A DNA stretch of 64,000 bases from NCBI RefSeq assembly GCF_028389875.1, contig NC_084669.1, positions 30,492,567-30,556,566 of the forward strand. The letters run 5' to 3'. Shown here one piece after another: positions 1 through 12,678 of this stretch. Positions within the stretch are counted from its first letter, which is position 1. Each line of letters starts with the position of its first letter. The position numbers and the translations under genes were made by a program. This stretch comes from Rhea pennata. Its lineage: Eukaryota > Chordata > Aves > Rheiformes > Rheidae. A model generated the notes under the pieces. The model was given only the letters and a program-made list of their open reading frames with translations, did no database searches and was not told the origin of the DNA.

Positions 1-3000
1 CACTTCATCCACTCACTGATACTTCCAAACAGTAAGTGTCAGAAAATTCTTAAAGGAATTTTCATTTCAGAAAAATATAAGGGAAAAAAAAAAAAAAAAA
101 CAACTCAACTGAGCAGATTCTGCTCAGTTCATAGTTTTACCGGTTCTGGATGGTATCACTGACACTGGAGAATGTAAGCCCTTAATTACTTTAGCGACTT
201 ACGTTAGCTAGTATAGTATTTGAAAGGAGGTATCACAACATGTCTGCATGGTAATCCTTAATAACAGATTCAACCAAACATTAAATGACAATCATGCATA
301 TTGAGTTTGTATGAACATTTAAGAACCAACTTCTCCAGTATATTTGTCGTGTGTATTTGTGTCTACCATGCCCTGCAGAGTTGCTAAATGTCAGAAGCTA
401 TGAGTCTCACTGTTACTAGCAACACTGATTTTTGGGAAAACTAAGAAAAATGGGAGACAACTTTTTCACAAATATTAAGACCTCTACATGATCCTAATAA
501 AAGCTTATTTGAAAAGTAAAACTTTAAGATCATCTATGAAAAGGCAATTGTTAAATGGGCTGTCTTCCTAGTGAATTTCAAAACAAAACTGAAGGCATTA
601 CTGCAGGATCTATTAAAAAAGAAGAACAATTAAGTAATTAATCTCTAATTATACCTGTTGCCATCAGCAAGTACCACATACAGTGCAAAGAATGACACTA
701 GTTTACCTTTATATGCAAATATTACCCTGAAATAGTACAGTTAATTGAGTCAAAGATAATTTGATCTTAGTCAATAAGCTTCTGCAGGAATTCTTGTTGG
801 TATAGTTATTTGAAAATGCATCTGGATTTTTTTGTTATAAAACTAGCATTATGTCATTTACTTCTTTGAACTTTGTATTTATATAAAGTATGAATGTAAA
901 TATGTAAGCAAGTATATGTATACATATTTATGTATAAATTTAAATCTACAAATATTGAGGGATATGTACATAATAAAAACAGGAAATATATTTGAAATGC
1001 AAAGTAGGAAGACAGAAGCTCAAGGGTATTACTTAGAATGTCATCATCTGTACCAACATCACCTAGAATTATTTGTAGTATTACAGCATTTTATAGCCAC
1101 TACATAATAGGAGATAATCTCTGTTATATTACAACAAAAAACAAATGGCGTCACATACTGCTAAACAAGTAAAACCAAAACTATTTTACTGGAAGTATTT
1201 TATATTGTAGAATACAGACCCAAGTGTTCCTATTAAGTATAAAACAGAGACTGCTGTCCCACAAGCATTTCTTTCCAGGTTGCTGTTTAACATAATTAAA
1301 AGGGATGCTGAATGACAGACAACCAGAAGAAGTAGCAATTCTTTTTAATACAGGTATTACCTAAATTTCAAGTTCATGTGTGTTCTTTGGAACTTTTTAC
1401 TATTGGTGCCATTCCTTTATTATTCTCCCAATTCAGTCACTGGCACTGGCTTTTGTTATGCTCATGTGATGATGACATATCAAGTCCTTTACAGTGATGT
1501 TCAACAGTTGGGTTCTGCTTGCTTTCAGCTTCTCAGAGTGATCATGCTAAGGATAATTGTTTCCATGGCTTCTACCTCACATGCTCGGTGACTCTTTACC
1601 ATGTGCTGTGCAACATGTGCATCATCAAAATCTTCACAACTTTTAAAAAATTTCACACTACTCTGATCAAGGCAGGATGCAATGCTACCTGACTAGCCCC
1701 CCCTCCCCCCCCCCCAGTCCCCTAAAGGAAACTAAAGTAATAAACCTCAAAATATCAGAACATAAATCTTGGTTATAGCAATGCTGGAGCAGTATCTAAT
1801 CAGAGTATGTTATACAAAGTAATTAAATACAGCACAATCATCCTCAGTACTGAGCTTTTCAATGGGAGATGTTCCCACTTCAGGGTATAGCTGCTAAATT
1901 GGGCTCCTGCAGAAGTGGCAGAAATGGAAGAAAGGCAGTCACCTCCAGAAGAGACTGGAGATGCACTGTCAAATAGGATTGGCAATCAGGCAGTACTTCG
2001 GTATGTTGCCACTTGGAGAGTTCACATTAATAAATTAATTCCATTGGTAGCATGGTTAACATACCTAGCAGCGTTAATTCAAATGCTTATGCAGTACAAA
2101 GACAAATGACTGCAAATGTGACATTTCCCCAGTACGCAGACCATTCACTTGCACTCATCAGTTAATCTAAAAGCTATAGCTAAATTTCGTGATCTAAAAC
2201 AAAATGATCACAGGAGACAAGAACAGGAGAACTCCATGTCTGATTACACATCAGATTATTTCCAATCTGTTGTATTAGACAAAAACCAACCTGCATGGTT
2301 GTTATATCTCTCTTCAGGAGAAAAATGCTTAACAGTACAGTAGATGTATAACCTATTCCATCTACTTCAAACAACCCTTTCAGTTTTAAACTGCATATTC
2401 AGCTTCCCAAATAACTATAGGCAATTGCTATTCTACCTCTGAAGAGAGGCATTTCTGTTTAGACAACTTATGCTGAATTACATGAAAGTTATTATGACTT
2501 CCAAAAGTTAACATTTTGGAAACAGTATTATTAAGTTAGATATGCTTGCAGAGAAATGCACTACGAGATGCTGCCAAATTTAAAGCTTTGAAAACCATAG
2601 ACAATTGTGATCTACAAAAGTAACATTTAGCAAATCAAGTGATGCAATTGGAAAGACTTACTTTGCTTCATTTTCTGACTACGATTTCTAGCTACCTGTT
2701 TCTCAATTCAGGCTCAGTACTCAAGGTCACCTAAGTCTGAATTGCTTCAGCAAAAGTGAACAGCAGTCATGGCAAGAAAGAAAATTCTCAACACTTGTCA
2801 TACTCAAACTTCAAAACAGAGCCTAGCACTGTCAATTTTCTTTCAGTTATATAAATGTAATTTTGCGATATACCTTATTGTCTAAATACCAGTTTTTAAT
2901 ATGGTGAACTGCAAATCAATTAGAAGCATAAAGATACAACTAAAATTCACTAATGGCATACATAGTTCTGACAAGAAAAATAGTTTTCAATGAACATTCA

Positions 3001-5570
3001 CACTATCAGAATATTCCTCATATGCTACCAGAATGAATAGTCCTTCATAAAACTTGTAAGTCTAGTGAAGCATGACAGTGACATGGGCTTTTCTGCTGCT
3101 AGAGGAATCTGATATAACACCTGTTAAGTAAAAAAGTATGCATCATTCTCTGTGCACTAGGAATCTTTTATCTCATTATAGCTGCTGCTATTAAAATACT
3201 TATCTTTTTAATGGCAGCCAAACACTCCTTAGGATAGACAATAAAAAATTGTCATTTGACAGAAACACTATCAAGTTCAAGGGAGAAGGTGCTAGAGAAG
3301 GTAGGCAAGTCTGGACAAAAACACTTACAGAAGGAGGCAAGGATGGATCTGTGATCTTTGAAATCTAGGAGGTGAGCTCCTACATACTGAGAAGTTCTCT
3401 ATTCTCAATTTTCATAACTTTTTTCTTAATTTTCCTGAATTTCATATTGTCATAGCACAGAAAGAATACTGAAGTCTTATTATATTAGTGTTTATGTAAA
3501 AAAAATACATTTACACTTTCAGTCTTCAGGGCACCCAATTTACAAAAGAAAAAAAGAAAATCATGTAAGCGTATATACATGCATCTAATCTTGCATCTTC
3601 AGCACCTTAGAAAAAGATGAACTTTTATCACAATCATGATTAACAAAACAGGCACCTGTATTTCATATGAAAAACATGGTGACCTAATGCAATGATCTTC
3701 AGAATGACCTAACCTCAAAACCCTAAATTCCAAAGAGGTCTTAAAAAAAAGAAGTCATCTAAAATGTTTAATAATTGGACTTAATCATGATAAATAGTAA
3801 AGCAGTATGCAGATTTTACTCACAAAAGGGTGCTGGAAGCCACTGTATTTCTAGAAGTATAGCATATGCTGAGTTTAATACACCCTTGTATTGATAGATT
3901 TAAAAAAAATAGATAAAAGGGATATCAATCACAGGCTATGGAGAAGCAAATGTAATTTTCTACCAGTTATGCATGCAGTTTTACAAATAAAACTAATAAA
4001 ATCATTAACATTTCAAGTTGTTGCACAAATAGGGCACTAATGCTAGGACAGCATGTTCAGTCAATAAATTATTTTTTTTTTCCATTGAAACAAGATATTT
4101 GTTTAGCAAAGCAAGTTTTTTTTTTCCCCTCTATTAACACAATGTACTAAATCATCTTACAATATAGAATTGGGAGCAAAGAGATCCACTGTTGCTGAAC
4201 TGATCACAGCAAAATTTCAGTGAAAGAATGCAATAGACTTTTCTTCAAAAAGGTTGTGTATTCAAGTTCCACACACCTGTAAACACATGTTCATAATGCA
4301 AAAGTCTTTATTATCATTTTTCTATCACCTTTTGTGTGAGAGGGTAAACTGAGGTCCTTCGAGTTACTTTTATAATAGAAATAGAGAATCTTTCCAATCA
4401 CTAGGAAAAATTGGGAATATAAGCTACCTGACACACTATAAAGGATATAGTGTTTGCTCATTGTTGCATAAAACCTGGGAAACAACATCCTGCATTCTAG
4501 ATCTCACAACAAATGTCAGCCAAAAGTAAGTCTGTCATATTTACTGGATAAACACTAAAGAATTGTAAAAGGACAACACGGGTAATTTTAGCATTACGCA
4601 TAAAACACCTTATTCCATGAGTTTCAGACCTATTTCTGGTTACATACAAGTGTTTTCTTGTGGACATACGGTTGTCAAGCAAAACTGGTATCATCATGAA
4701 GGCAGAAGGATGTAGATACTTTCTAACTAGATACTGGAAATTTTTGATACATAAGTTGCCTTAGTGTTGTTCTTTTGTTTCTTATTAAAGATGCAAGATA
4801 AGATATTTTACATAAGGAGAAAGCCAAGTAAGTAGCTACTGTGCATGCAATGATTCGTTGATCTAACTCACTATGAAGTAGCTTTGGAATAATTTTAGAA
4901 AGCATGTCAGTAGAAAAATTACATATTCTAGAATTCTATCACTGCCTCAGAATTGACCCTCTCTAGCCATGTCTTGCAAGTTCCTATAATACTTACATTC
5001 CAAAAAGCTTGAAATAAATTAAAAATTGAACAATTTTAACTAGTCACTGATGATATTTTTAGACCAACTGCAGCTGTTTATCCTCTTCTGTTAGTGGTAT
5101 ATGTACATATATACCTTGTCTCACAGTGCCATCTGCTGATCATTTAGTATCTCTGCTCTTTACAAGAATGTTTACTGAAACCTTTGCTGGTATCATTTCT
5201 GCAAGGCTAAATTAGATTATTCAACTTGAAAAAAAATGGTTGTGCATTCACACAGTTTCAAAGCTACATTGAAACAAAATGATCAGGGAGTGTCTGTGGT
5301 CAACATCCTCTTTCATTTTAGCTCATTTACACTGAGTAAACCCCATTATCGCACCATACAGTATTCAAAGAAAGAAAAAAATAGTTAAGATTTAAACAAA
5401 GCATACCACCTAATAATAATGGTATTGCAATTGCTGATAGAGTAAATTAAAGATTTCCTTGAAAATTGCTTAAAAAAATGGAGGTTTCTACGCATATCTG
5501 AAATACATTTATATTTTGACCATTCAACATATTACAGTGTAATTCATCATTCTAGTTTTGTTTGGCTTAC
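1..5570. other. Non-coding sequence 3' of the last placed SHLD2 exon
   Basis: AT-rich sequence, probably SHLD2 intron or terminal region. I looked on the minus strand for the conserved SHLD2 C-terminal exon and did not find it convincingly. Apart from the weak candidate at 4204-4276, it holds only simple tracts: an A run near 89-102, a C-rich run at 1697-1715, and T runs near 4072 and 4117. No recognisable transposon was seen. Confidence 0.6.
4204..4276 (-). other. Candidate alternative terminal exon of SHLD2
   Basis: Acceptor-like GTGTTTACAG precedes 4276. Its first base G would complete an Arg codon with the phase-2 donor of the last secure SHLD2 exon. Twenty-three codons then follow (CVELEYTTFLKKSLLHSFTE, three more residues, stop). 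The phase agrees and there is a faint likeness to a V-C-x-x-V-E segment of the mammalian C-terminus. The reading is shorter than the mammalian tail and no poly(A) signal was seen downstream. It may equally be chance. Confidence 0.2.
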
Positions 5571-5805
5571 CTATAGAATGTTTTTACTTTGTTGTGTGGC
5601 AAACATCTAACACATTGCTCGTAGATCTTGTTCTCATCTGCCTGTAGTTCTGAACCACATTTAGCACAACCTGAATAGGTAATCATAGGCAGAGAAGCCA
5701 AAACACTGTCCAGGGAAGTGTTAGCATGGAAGATGAGTTGCCTGTACTGGCCTGTTGAAATGGTAAACTTCAACTCTAAAATACGGGCTTTCAGTTGAAT
5801 CACTC
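5571..5805 (-). CDS. SHLD2: SHLD2 coding exon 6 with Cys4 zinc-site motif
   Basis: A 235-bp exon. Acceptor TTGTTTCTGTAG|GA and donor CTATAG|GTAAGC are both good. It enters in phase 1 (Gly728) and leaves in phase 2, so the next exon must supply the last base of an Arg or Ser codon. The peptide carries two CxxC pairs, Cys774/Cys777 (GCAKCG) and Cys792/Cys795 (YEQCVRCLP), separated by 14 residues. This is a probable Cys4 zinc site inserted in the last OB fold, like the one in RPA70 DBD-C. It is the last exon I can place with confidence; mammalian SHLD2 continues about 100 residues further. Confidence 0.93.
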
Positions 5806-7361
5806 CTACAGAAACAACAGTTACAATCAAATCTGCATTCAGTTTTACAGACAGTAACAACAGAAAGCAAAGGAGCATAACACAGCTGATTCAAAAACAA
5901 TTATCATCATAAAGTTTTCTGAATAGCAGTTTTCTTTTGAAGTGCACACTCATGTTTTCAGAGATCAATTCTGCTGTGAAAAATTGTGGTAAAATATTAA
6001 TTCTAAAAATGTGCTTTTAGATACTATTGAGATGGATATCAATACAGAAAGACCTAAAGAAAAGAAAAAGATTGCATAATTGCACAAATAATTTCCATGT
6101 CCAGCAGTACAAGAAAACTATCAAAGTAATTTCATATTAGAAACTGTTGATCTTGACACAAGATTTCTAATAAGGTCATAATTAACGAACAGAATTCTGT
6201 GACACTGTAAAAATAGGTATTTTGATTAAAAGAATCAGTAGCAATAGAAGTTTCATTTGCTGTTATGTCACACAAACACAGAGATAACTCAGTATAAGCA
6301 TACAGATCAAAACTGGAACACTCAAACAGAATAGAAAAATCATTTGATAAACTTCTGTAGATATTACATACAAAGTGCTAATTTTCACAATACAAGTCAA
6401 TCAAATCTATGCAGGTTTTCATTGATAAAGCAAAATGCTACTTTGAAATTTGTCATTTGAATCTCCTGCAGATCAAGTCTCTAATCTGGTAGATTGCGTG
6501 TGTTCACACACTGTTGGCAAAACTACCTATCCTTTCCAGACTTAGTGCTCAAAAAGAGAGCATACCGATCAGAACATAATAGAATAATCCATGATTAGAT
6601 CAGATAAATAAAATAATTGCTTTTCTTCCATCCTGATTCTGAAACAATGAAAAGCATAACCTTAACAGCTTAGTTTTATACTATCTATTTATACATAAAA
6701 TGAATTAAATGTTGCAAAAGCAGCTTTATTTCCTCTGCTTCTTAACGTTTACCACTAATTGTAACATCTACTTTTTTTTTTGGGGGGGGGGGGGGAAGGG
6801 AAGGGGGAGGGTGAGGACAAAAGGAAAGAGGTGATCTTACATAAATATTTTTTTTTTTGGTCCTTCTGCAAGAAGTTTTCATGGTTTCATTAATTTTTGA
6901 AAAGAGAAACAATCCTTTCTAGTTTTATATATCTATAATCAAAGACAATAGCATCAGCTCGGTAACTCCGGCATTTACTCCAGCAGTTTCTTCAAAAAGG
7001 ATGTTTTACTTCTAAGATCATGTTTTCAAGAAATAACATTCCATAAACTTTTAGTGGTTAATCATATCATCATTAAAATAATTGGTATGGGGAACAAGAG
7101 GCAGCATTTCTCCATATATTCCAAAGCTATCTTTGTACGGTACCAGGTACTATACTCGAATCTCACTTCTGTGCTCACTGAATGAAGACTACATTTGTAG
7201 TTTGGCTGGGTACTGAATAGCAGCCTCCAAAATAAATTCAGGCTCCCAAAACAACTCTAACAAAACAAAAAAACATTTTGCTGCCATAAGCATAGCATAC
7301 ATTCTGCTTAGCTATGCATTGCACTATATGAACACCACAGAATTGTGGATAACAAATTTAC
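5806..7361 (-). other. SHLD2: SHLD2 intron between coding exons 5 and 6
   Basis: Bounded by GTAAAT and TTTCTGTAG. It contains a G-rich run at 6782-6811 and a T run at about 6849-6858. No coding or transposon signal was recognised. Confidence 0.85.
6782..6811 (+). other. G-run tract with G-quadruplex potential
   Basis: A run of 14 G is followed by GGG, GGGGG and GGG, separated by one or two A bases. Four adjacent G tracts satisfy the simple quadruplex pattern. It lies on the strand opposite the SHLD2 transcript. Confidence 0.75.
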
Positions 7362-7568
7362 CTGAACATTTTTCCTCCAAATGTGCTGAGAGATTCGTCA
7401 TTTTCGTGAGGAATGTTTTACTCTTCTGAAATCTTTCTTTAAATTCAATTACCCTTTTGTCATCATCAAACAAGCACTCACAGGATGACCATGGAGTTGT
7501 GTGCAGTTCAAAGTCACCTGACACAGAACTACGTTGGACAAGAAGGTATTTAAAGTCCCATATGTGAT
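7362..7568 (-). CDS. SHLD2: SHLD2 coding exon 5
   Basis: A 207-bp exon. Acceptor TTTATTCCGTAG|AT lies behind a T-rich tract and the donor is TTCAG|GTAAAT. It is phase 1 at both ends, with the entry codon becoming Asp. The peptide starts HIWDFKYLLVQRSSVSGDFE and continues through LHTTPWSSCECLFDDD, ending HLEEKCSG. The ELHTTPWSSCECLFDDD block is essentially invariant in the SHLD2 family as I recall it. It covers about residues 658-727, the link from the central to the last OB fold. The previous intron is almost 5 kb, the longest among the coding exons. Confidence 0.94.
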
Positions 7569-10500
7569 CTACGGAATAAACAATAAACAAAAAACATACA
7601 GAAAGGTTTGATTTCCAAATGATTGTTAATTCACAGAAAATTGAAATCACCTATAACACTGAATAATAAATCAGTAAAATATTTTCACATTGTCAGCTCT
7701 GGTAACTTTATTTCAAACCTCATGACACACAAATTTTTTTCTTCTTATAAAGGTTGCATGATAATCTCATAGTTCCTTAAAAACACCAGAGATGGTTATG
7801 CTTTCATGGTCGCAGAGAAGGCGTAAAAAACCATAATCCAAGTATAATACAATGATTTGAGGGATAGTTTCATGTTTTCAGAATGATTCAGAGGGGCAAC
7901 ACTAACAATGTGGTTTGAAACAGAACAGTCACCAATTTGATCAAATAGGCACATTTTACACTATAATTTCTTGTGCTTTTAAAAATCGCTTGTTATGAAT
8001 ATTACAATTCTTTTGTTTCCCACAAAAAAGTTTTTTAAAAAAATCTTTCACTGAACCTTTGCTTTGTTGAAACAATAATGTGCAGAAATAATGGTTATGA
8101 CAACAAGAATTATTCATGAAGGAGACTGATAAATACAAAAATTTGGAATGAGGCAGAAATATGCTAGAAGAAGCTATATGCTCGTAAAGTATGTTAGAGA
8201 ACAGTCCTAGTTTCTGCTTTGGCTGATCTGGCACTAGCATTTGTTGTTTTTCAGCTGAGCATGCTTTCTATTATCCTATCAAATTCCTCTGGGGTTGGAA
8301 CTGAAACATTAGTAAAGGAAGCTACCCATCACTTCCAAAATTTTTTCCTGAATTCCTGGCCACATTTTGAGAGATCAGTCCTACTAATTATGTTTTCCTT
8401 AATTTTATACAGCTTCTATAAATATCACAAAGGCGCTAAGATTTAGTAATATTTAGAAAGGAAATGGTTAAAAAAAGTTTATCCTCTCAAATTTATGATT
8501 TACGCCTAACTTATTCTGCTCTCCTTTTGTTCATGCAGAAACTCTGTTCAGAGGAGCTAAGATGATCAGTTAGGAAGTAATTTAGGAAATTTTGGCTAAC
8601 CATGCTCAAGCAAACCTTAGAATTAAATTTAGCAGAAAAACTTCTAAAGTAATATTTTTGTTTTTTTAGAGGGCAATCAATTTAAAGAACATATTTGTTA
8701 ATGAATGCTGCTAATTCCAATTACTGGCAAAATTCTGATTGCTACCATGATTATCATGTTTCAGAAATATAATAGACAGCAAAACAAATGTCGTTCCGCT
8801 GCCTAACAAAACATTGACTCAAACTTTCCAATCCTGATCTTGTTCAGATACTTAATTTTACTGATTTCCATGCAAAAAGAACAGGCACAGCAAATACTCA
8901 AGGACATTAAAAAAAAACCAAACAAACACAGAAATGCCCCACTACCTGTTTTGGGGTCATTAAGGCACATGTTCACAAGCAGCCTTGAACTATAATACTA
9001 CTAAAAAAATGAAATGGTTATTTGACAGCCACATCTCATTTGTTGGGCTGTTTGCAAACTAGAATTAAGTGACTGCCTTTTCATGTAATCATTCTGATGT
9101 TAAATACTGTATTTTATTCCCTAGAAATAATGCAGAAACACTAAGAACATACTCTACTCTAGTGCCATTTTCATGATGTTCTTGTGGTCTTCCCATAACA
9201 GAATGATGCCTTCATTTCACTGATACTGAATTCATTTTTCAACATTCAACTCAAACTTTGGAAAAAGAAACTAGTTCTGTATTTCTTGCTAGCTCTTGAA
9301 GGAAAGGAACTGGCAATGTCTGGAGGAAAAAAGAAGATCAAGTTATTAAATTTATCAACGGTTTCCTGTTCACGATAAGTACTTTTTAAAACAAATTCCT
9401 TCTCCAAAATGCTGTAATTTATATAATATTGATTCATTTTCCATGATTCCACAAGAAAGAAAAATACTTCAGTAAGAGAATACAGAATTGTATTGTATTT
9501 TGTGTTGTCCTCCACTTTGCTAAAGATTCATTATTCACTTGCTTATAAATTTTTGGTAAAATAAAAAATTTCAGGCTGTTCTTTCCTATCTGTTTACTCA
9601 AGCTGAAAGTTTCAGCTACAACAATCACTTTTGGAAATGAGGTTAGAGAAATATAGACTGTTTTCTTGTAGTCACAGGTCTAAGTTTTTTTTTTTTTTTT
9701 TTTTTTTTTGAAAGAAGTTCTGATACTTTCATATTTTGGGTAGCAGTCTCAGGGATGCTTTTAGGGATTGGGGAGGGGTCATAACTTCCAACGGTTTCAA
9801 GATCCAGGAAAGTCTCTGATGGTAGATGCTCAGATAGTGTTTTGCAGTAAAAGACTCTTAAAAACCTCCATCTCTACTGAACAATCTAATTTCATGCATC
9901 TCTTATCCATGACTACAGAGATCTTGCAGTCCCCCAGAATCGAGTATACTCCAGCCCAAAGCAAGATTCAGGTGAAATATTACAGCATAGCTGAGGGAAA
10001 ATGAAAACAGAAGAAAGAAATAGAAACAAATACTTGGCAAGAGTAGGGCAACAGAAATGATAATACGTGGAAGTAGAAGACAGGTAGTATCAGGATTGGT
10101 CTATCTACTAGATCACAAGATCTGACTGAAACCTGAATTGAACACACTATTTAGATCCTCAGCATTCCTCTGATGAATAGGCAAATCTGTGCTTGGACAG
10201 CAAGGGAAACAACCTGAAATTTAAAATAGCTGAATTTAACAAACTACTCAGATCTTCAGCATTCCCCTGCTGACTAGATAATGGGTCACAAAATTCATTA
10301 GTAAACTGAGTATCAAATATAATCTCCTGTTAATCTCCCTTGGTGTGAAAAGATGTTCAGATCCTTCCTCTATTTATTTGTGTTTTATCAGATCAGAGGG
10401 ATGTACTGTGGTTCTGAAGATTTCAAATAGTAGAGAAGGGTCCCAAAAACATGCTTTTATTGCAACAGTCCCCTTAATGTGTTGTGTTTATCTGAATGAA

Positions 10501-12543
10501 TACAAAGACACTTTGCCTCTAATTTTACAGTCTGAGTATTTTAAATTTCAGGTTGTTTCCCTTGCTATCCTTTGTATTTCCTAGATTTTTCTATCTTGAG
10601 CTACAGCAGAAAACTCTGCACTTAAATCTGGTATGTGTAGAGAAATGTGCTGAAGACATCTGAAAAATATCAGTGGATTCCCACTGTAGTCTGAGAAATT
10701 AACACACTGTCAAACACAAGGAACTGGTGAAGGAGGAAATTGCAAGTCTATGCCTCTAGACTATTTCAGCAAACAGACTTAAAATTAATCAGAAACATAG
10801 ATTTCAGTGGCTTTAAATCAGGCTTTTTGAGACACTTCAACATTCTTTCTGTGCCCCACCCAGCTCTTACCATGTCTTCCAATTCATCTGCTGTTATTAT
10901 CCCTCCTTTGGCAATCTACAGTCTTCAGTTTTTCTACTCTTTGGGAAAAAACTCTGGGTTGTGCAGAATTTGTAATTTTCCTAAATTCTTAAATCATGTT
11001 TCTTCTCTCTTAAATATGTATCTTATTAATGTGCCTTTTTTTTCCCAACTGTTCCAAACTCTTACAAAATGAATTCACTCATGCTGGCTTTTCTCTAGTA
11101 ACTGCTTCAGTTTACCTGAAAATTAGCTGAGATTATCTCAGTATCCCTGCATACGTACTTCTAGTCTAAGAATACCAATTGCTACAATACTTTTGCTATG
11201 AGATACTGTTTTATAGATCCCCCTCTAAATCATTCCTTCAGTATGGCAAAGGGGACATACATCTTAGATTTGCTCTGTGCGCCTAACAAGAACTTACTCT
11301 GTATTTTTTCCACCATCTACAGTTCAGAATTTTACCCCATATTAACAGTCACTCCAGTCTTTCAAGAATCTTTTAGCAAAAGATGAAAAACAAATGTAGC
11401 TTGTTTTGGAAACAATTGTTAGACACACCAAAATAGTATAGTGTTATGTATTTTATTTAAAAGATGGACACAATTTAGAAATTACAAATCCCCTGCTGTA
11501 CAAGACCACAAGGTATCTAATCTGCCAGTACAAACAGTAAACACATGCCCCAGCTGGTTTTCTATGACTCCTAGCAAGAACGGACATCACGTGCTGTCCT
11601 CCTGTAACTCACTCAACAGTATTCAGTTGTATGACATGTATGTCTGTTTAGCATGATAGAACTATCTTTTTTGGCTATCTTGCTGGGATCAAACGTTCAT
11701 GGTTTGTCTATCTGTGGTATTTCTACAGTTGAGAAATCACTCTTACCTTGAATTTCAGATAGTCTTTTAATGATTAAAATGCAAGGTGCTAGATGAACAC
11801 TAGCCAGAGAAGACGACACAAGCTTTCCATCAGATACTAACAGTTGTAACACTACGGAGATCTACCTTTTCTTAGACTTCTGCTTTAAGCATTAGGGAAT
11901 GATTAACCACAGTAACTTAAAGATTAACTATGATAACTATTTAATATTTTCCAACTATAATATAGTATTAAAACATCTCAAAAAACCTGTATTTTGGAAT
12001 ATTTTTGGCATTGAGTTCTGCATGATTTATAATCACTTGTTTATCTAGTGAATTGTATACATCTAACCACATTTACAGACACAAAAACAAAAGCCATGTA
12101 GGTTTTAATATACTGAAGTTACTAAGGTGGAATGCATACACTGAAAGTCAGCAGTGGAGAGAAAACTAGGAATTGAAGCAAAAACAGACAGCAGCAGAAA
12201 GATTCAGAAAATCTGCTGATTTAGTTAACACTCAAGTTCTTTTTCATAGTTATATGACAATTAGACACCAGAGAGTTTTACATCTAAATAGAATTTTCTA
12301 AATATTTATAATTTAATACCATAAAAATTCCTCAGGACTCTAAAATGAGTGCATGCAAATTCTGTTGCTGATGGCATTATTTTCAAAAAAAAGATAACTT
12401 TTAAAAATATCCAACATATTGTCCTAGCAAGATGCAGGAATATTTAAAGGTTGAAAGGAAAATGTTATCAGTTGAACATTTAAAAGCTATTAATGACATC
12501 ACAGAATTTCTATTACAGTAGCCTAAAGTTCCAAAGATTTTAC
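7569..12543 (-). other. SHLD2: SHLD2 intron between coding exons 4 and 5
   Basis: About 5 kb of AT-rich sequence. It holds a 25-base T run at 9685-9709 and a diverged local direct repeat at 10132-10186 and 10228-10283. Open frames here are short with no family resemblance. No gene was seen. Confidence 0.85.
9685..9709. repeat. T(25) homopolymer
   Basis: Twenty-five uninterrupted T bases in a SHLD2 intron. Confidence 0.9.
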
Positions 12544-12678
12544 CTTTTCTCCTTTGAAGTTGAGGGTACCAGGCTGCCCCAGCTCCCCACAGCACCATTC
12601 TATAATGTCGACCTCTGTTCTGTTCTACTGTTAGAATAACTTTCCTTTGGCTGCCCCCTTTGTAGTTGTACACAGATT
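12544..12678 (-). CDS. SHLD2: SHLD2 coding exon 4 (OB fold B)
   Basis: A 135-bp exon. Acceptor CAAACTTTTTCAG|AA is strong; donor AAAAG|GTAAAA is weaker. It is phase 1 at both ends, and the entry codon becomes Glu. The peptide runs SVYNYKGGSQRKVILTVEQ, then a segment with VLWGAGAAWYPQLQRRKG, covering about residues 613-658. The LTVEQ...VLWG.GAAWYPQLQR.KG block is nearly identical to the mammalian family and is the most diagnostic SHLD2 signature in the window. In the family this is part of the central OB fold, near the region implicated in SHLD1 and ssDNA binding. Confidence 0.94.

Noticed and set aside
1810..1893. Possible SHLD2 last exon on the minus strand after a pyrimidine-rich acceptor near 1895-1911
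   Set aside because: A short tail can be read, but it does not resemble the mammalian C-terminus and the preceding exon was not found.
3240..3395. Minus-strand open stretch containing an LLDF motif like the SHLD2 end
   Set aside because: The splice acceptor is poor and similarity is limited to four residues.
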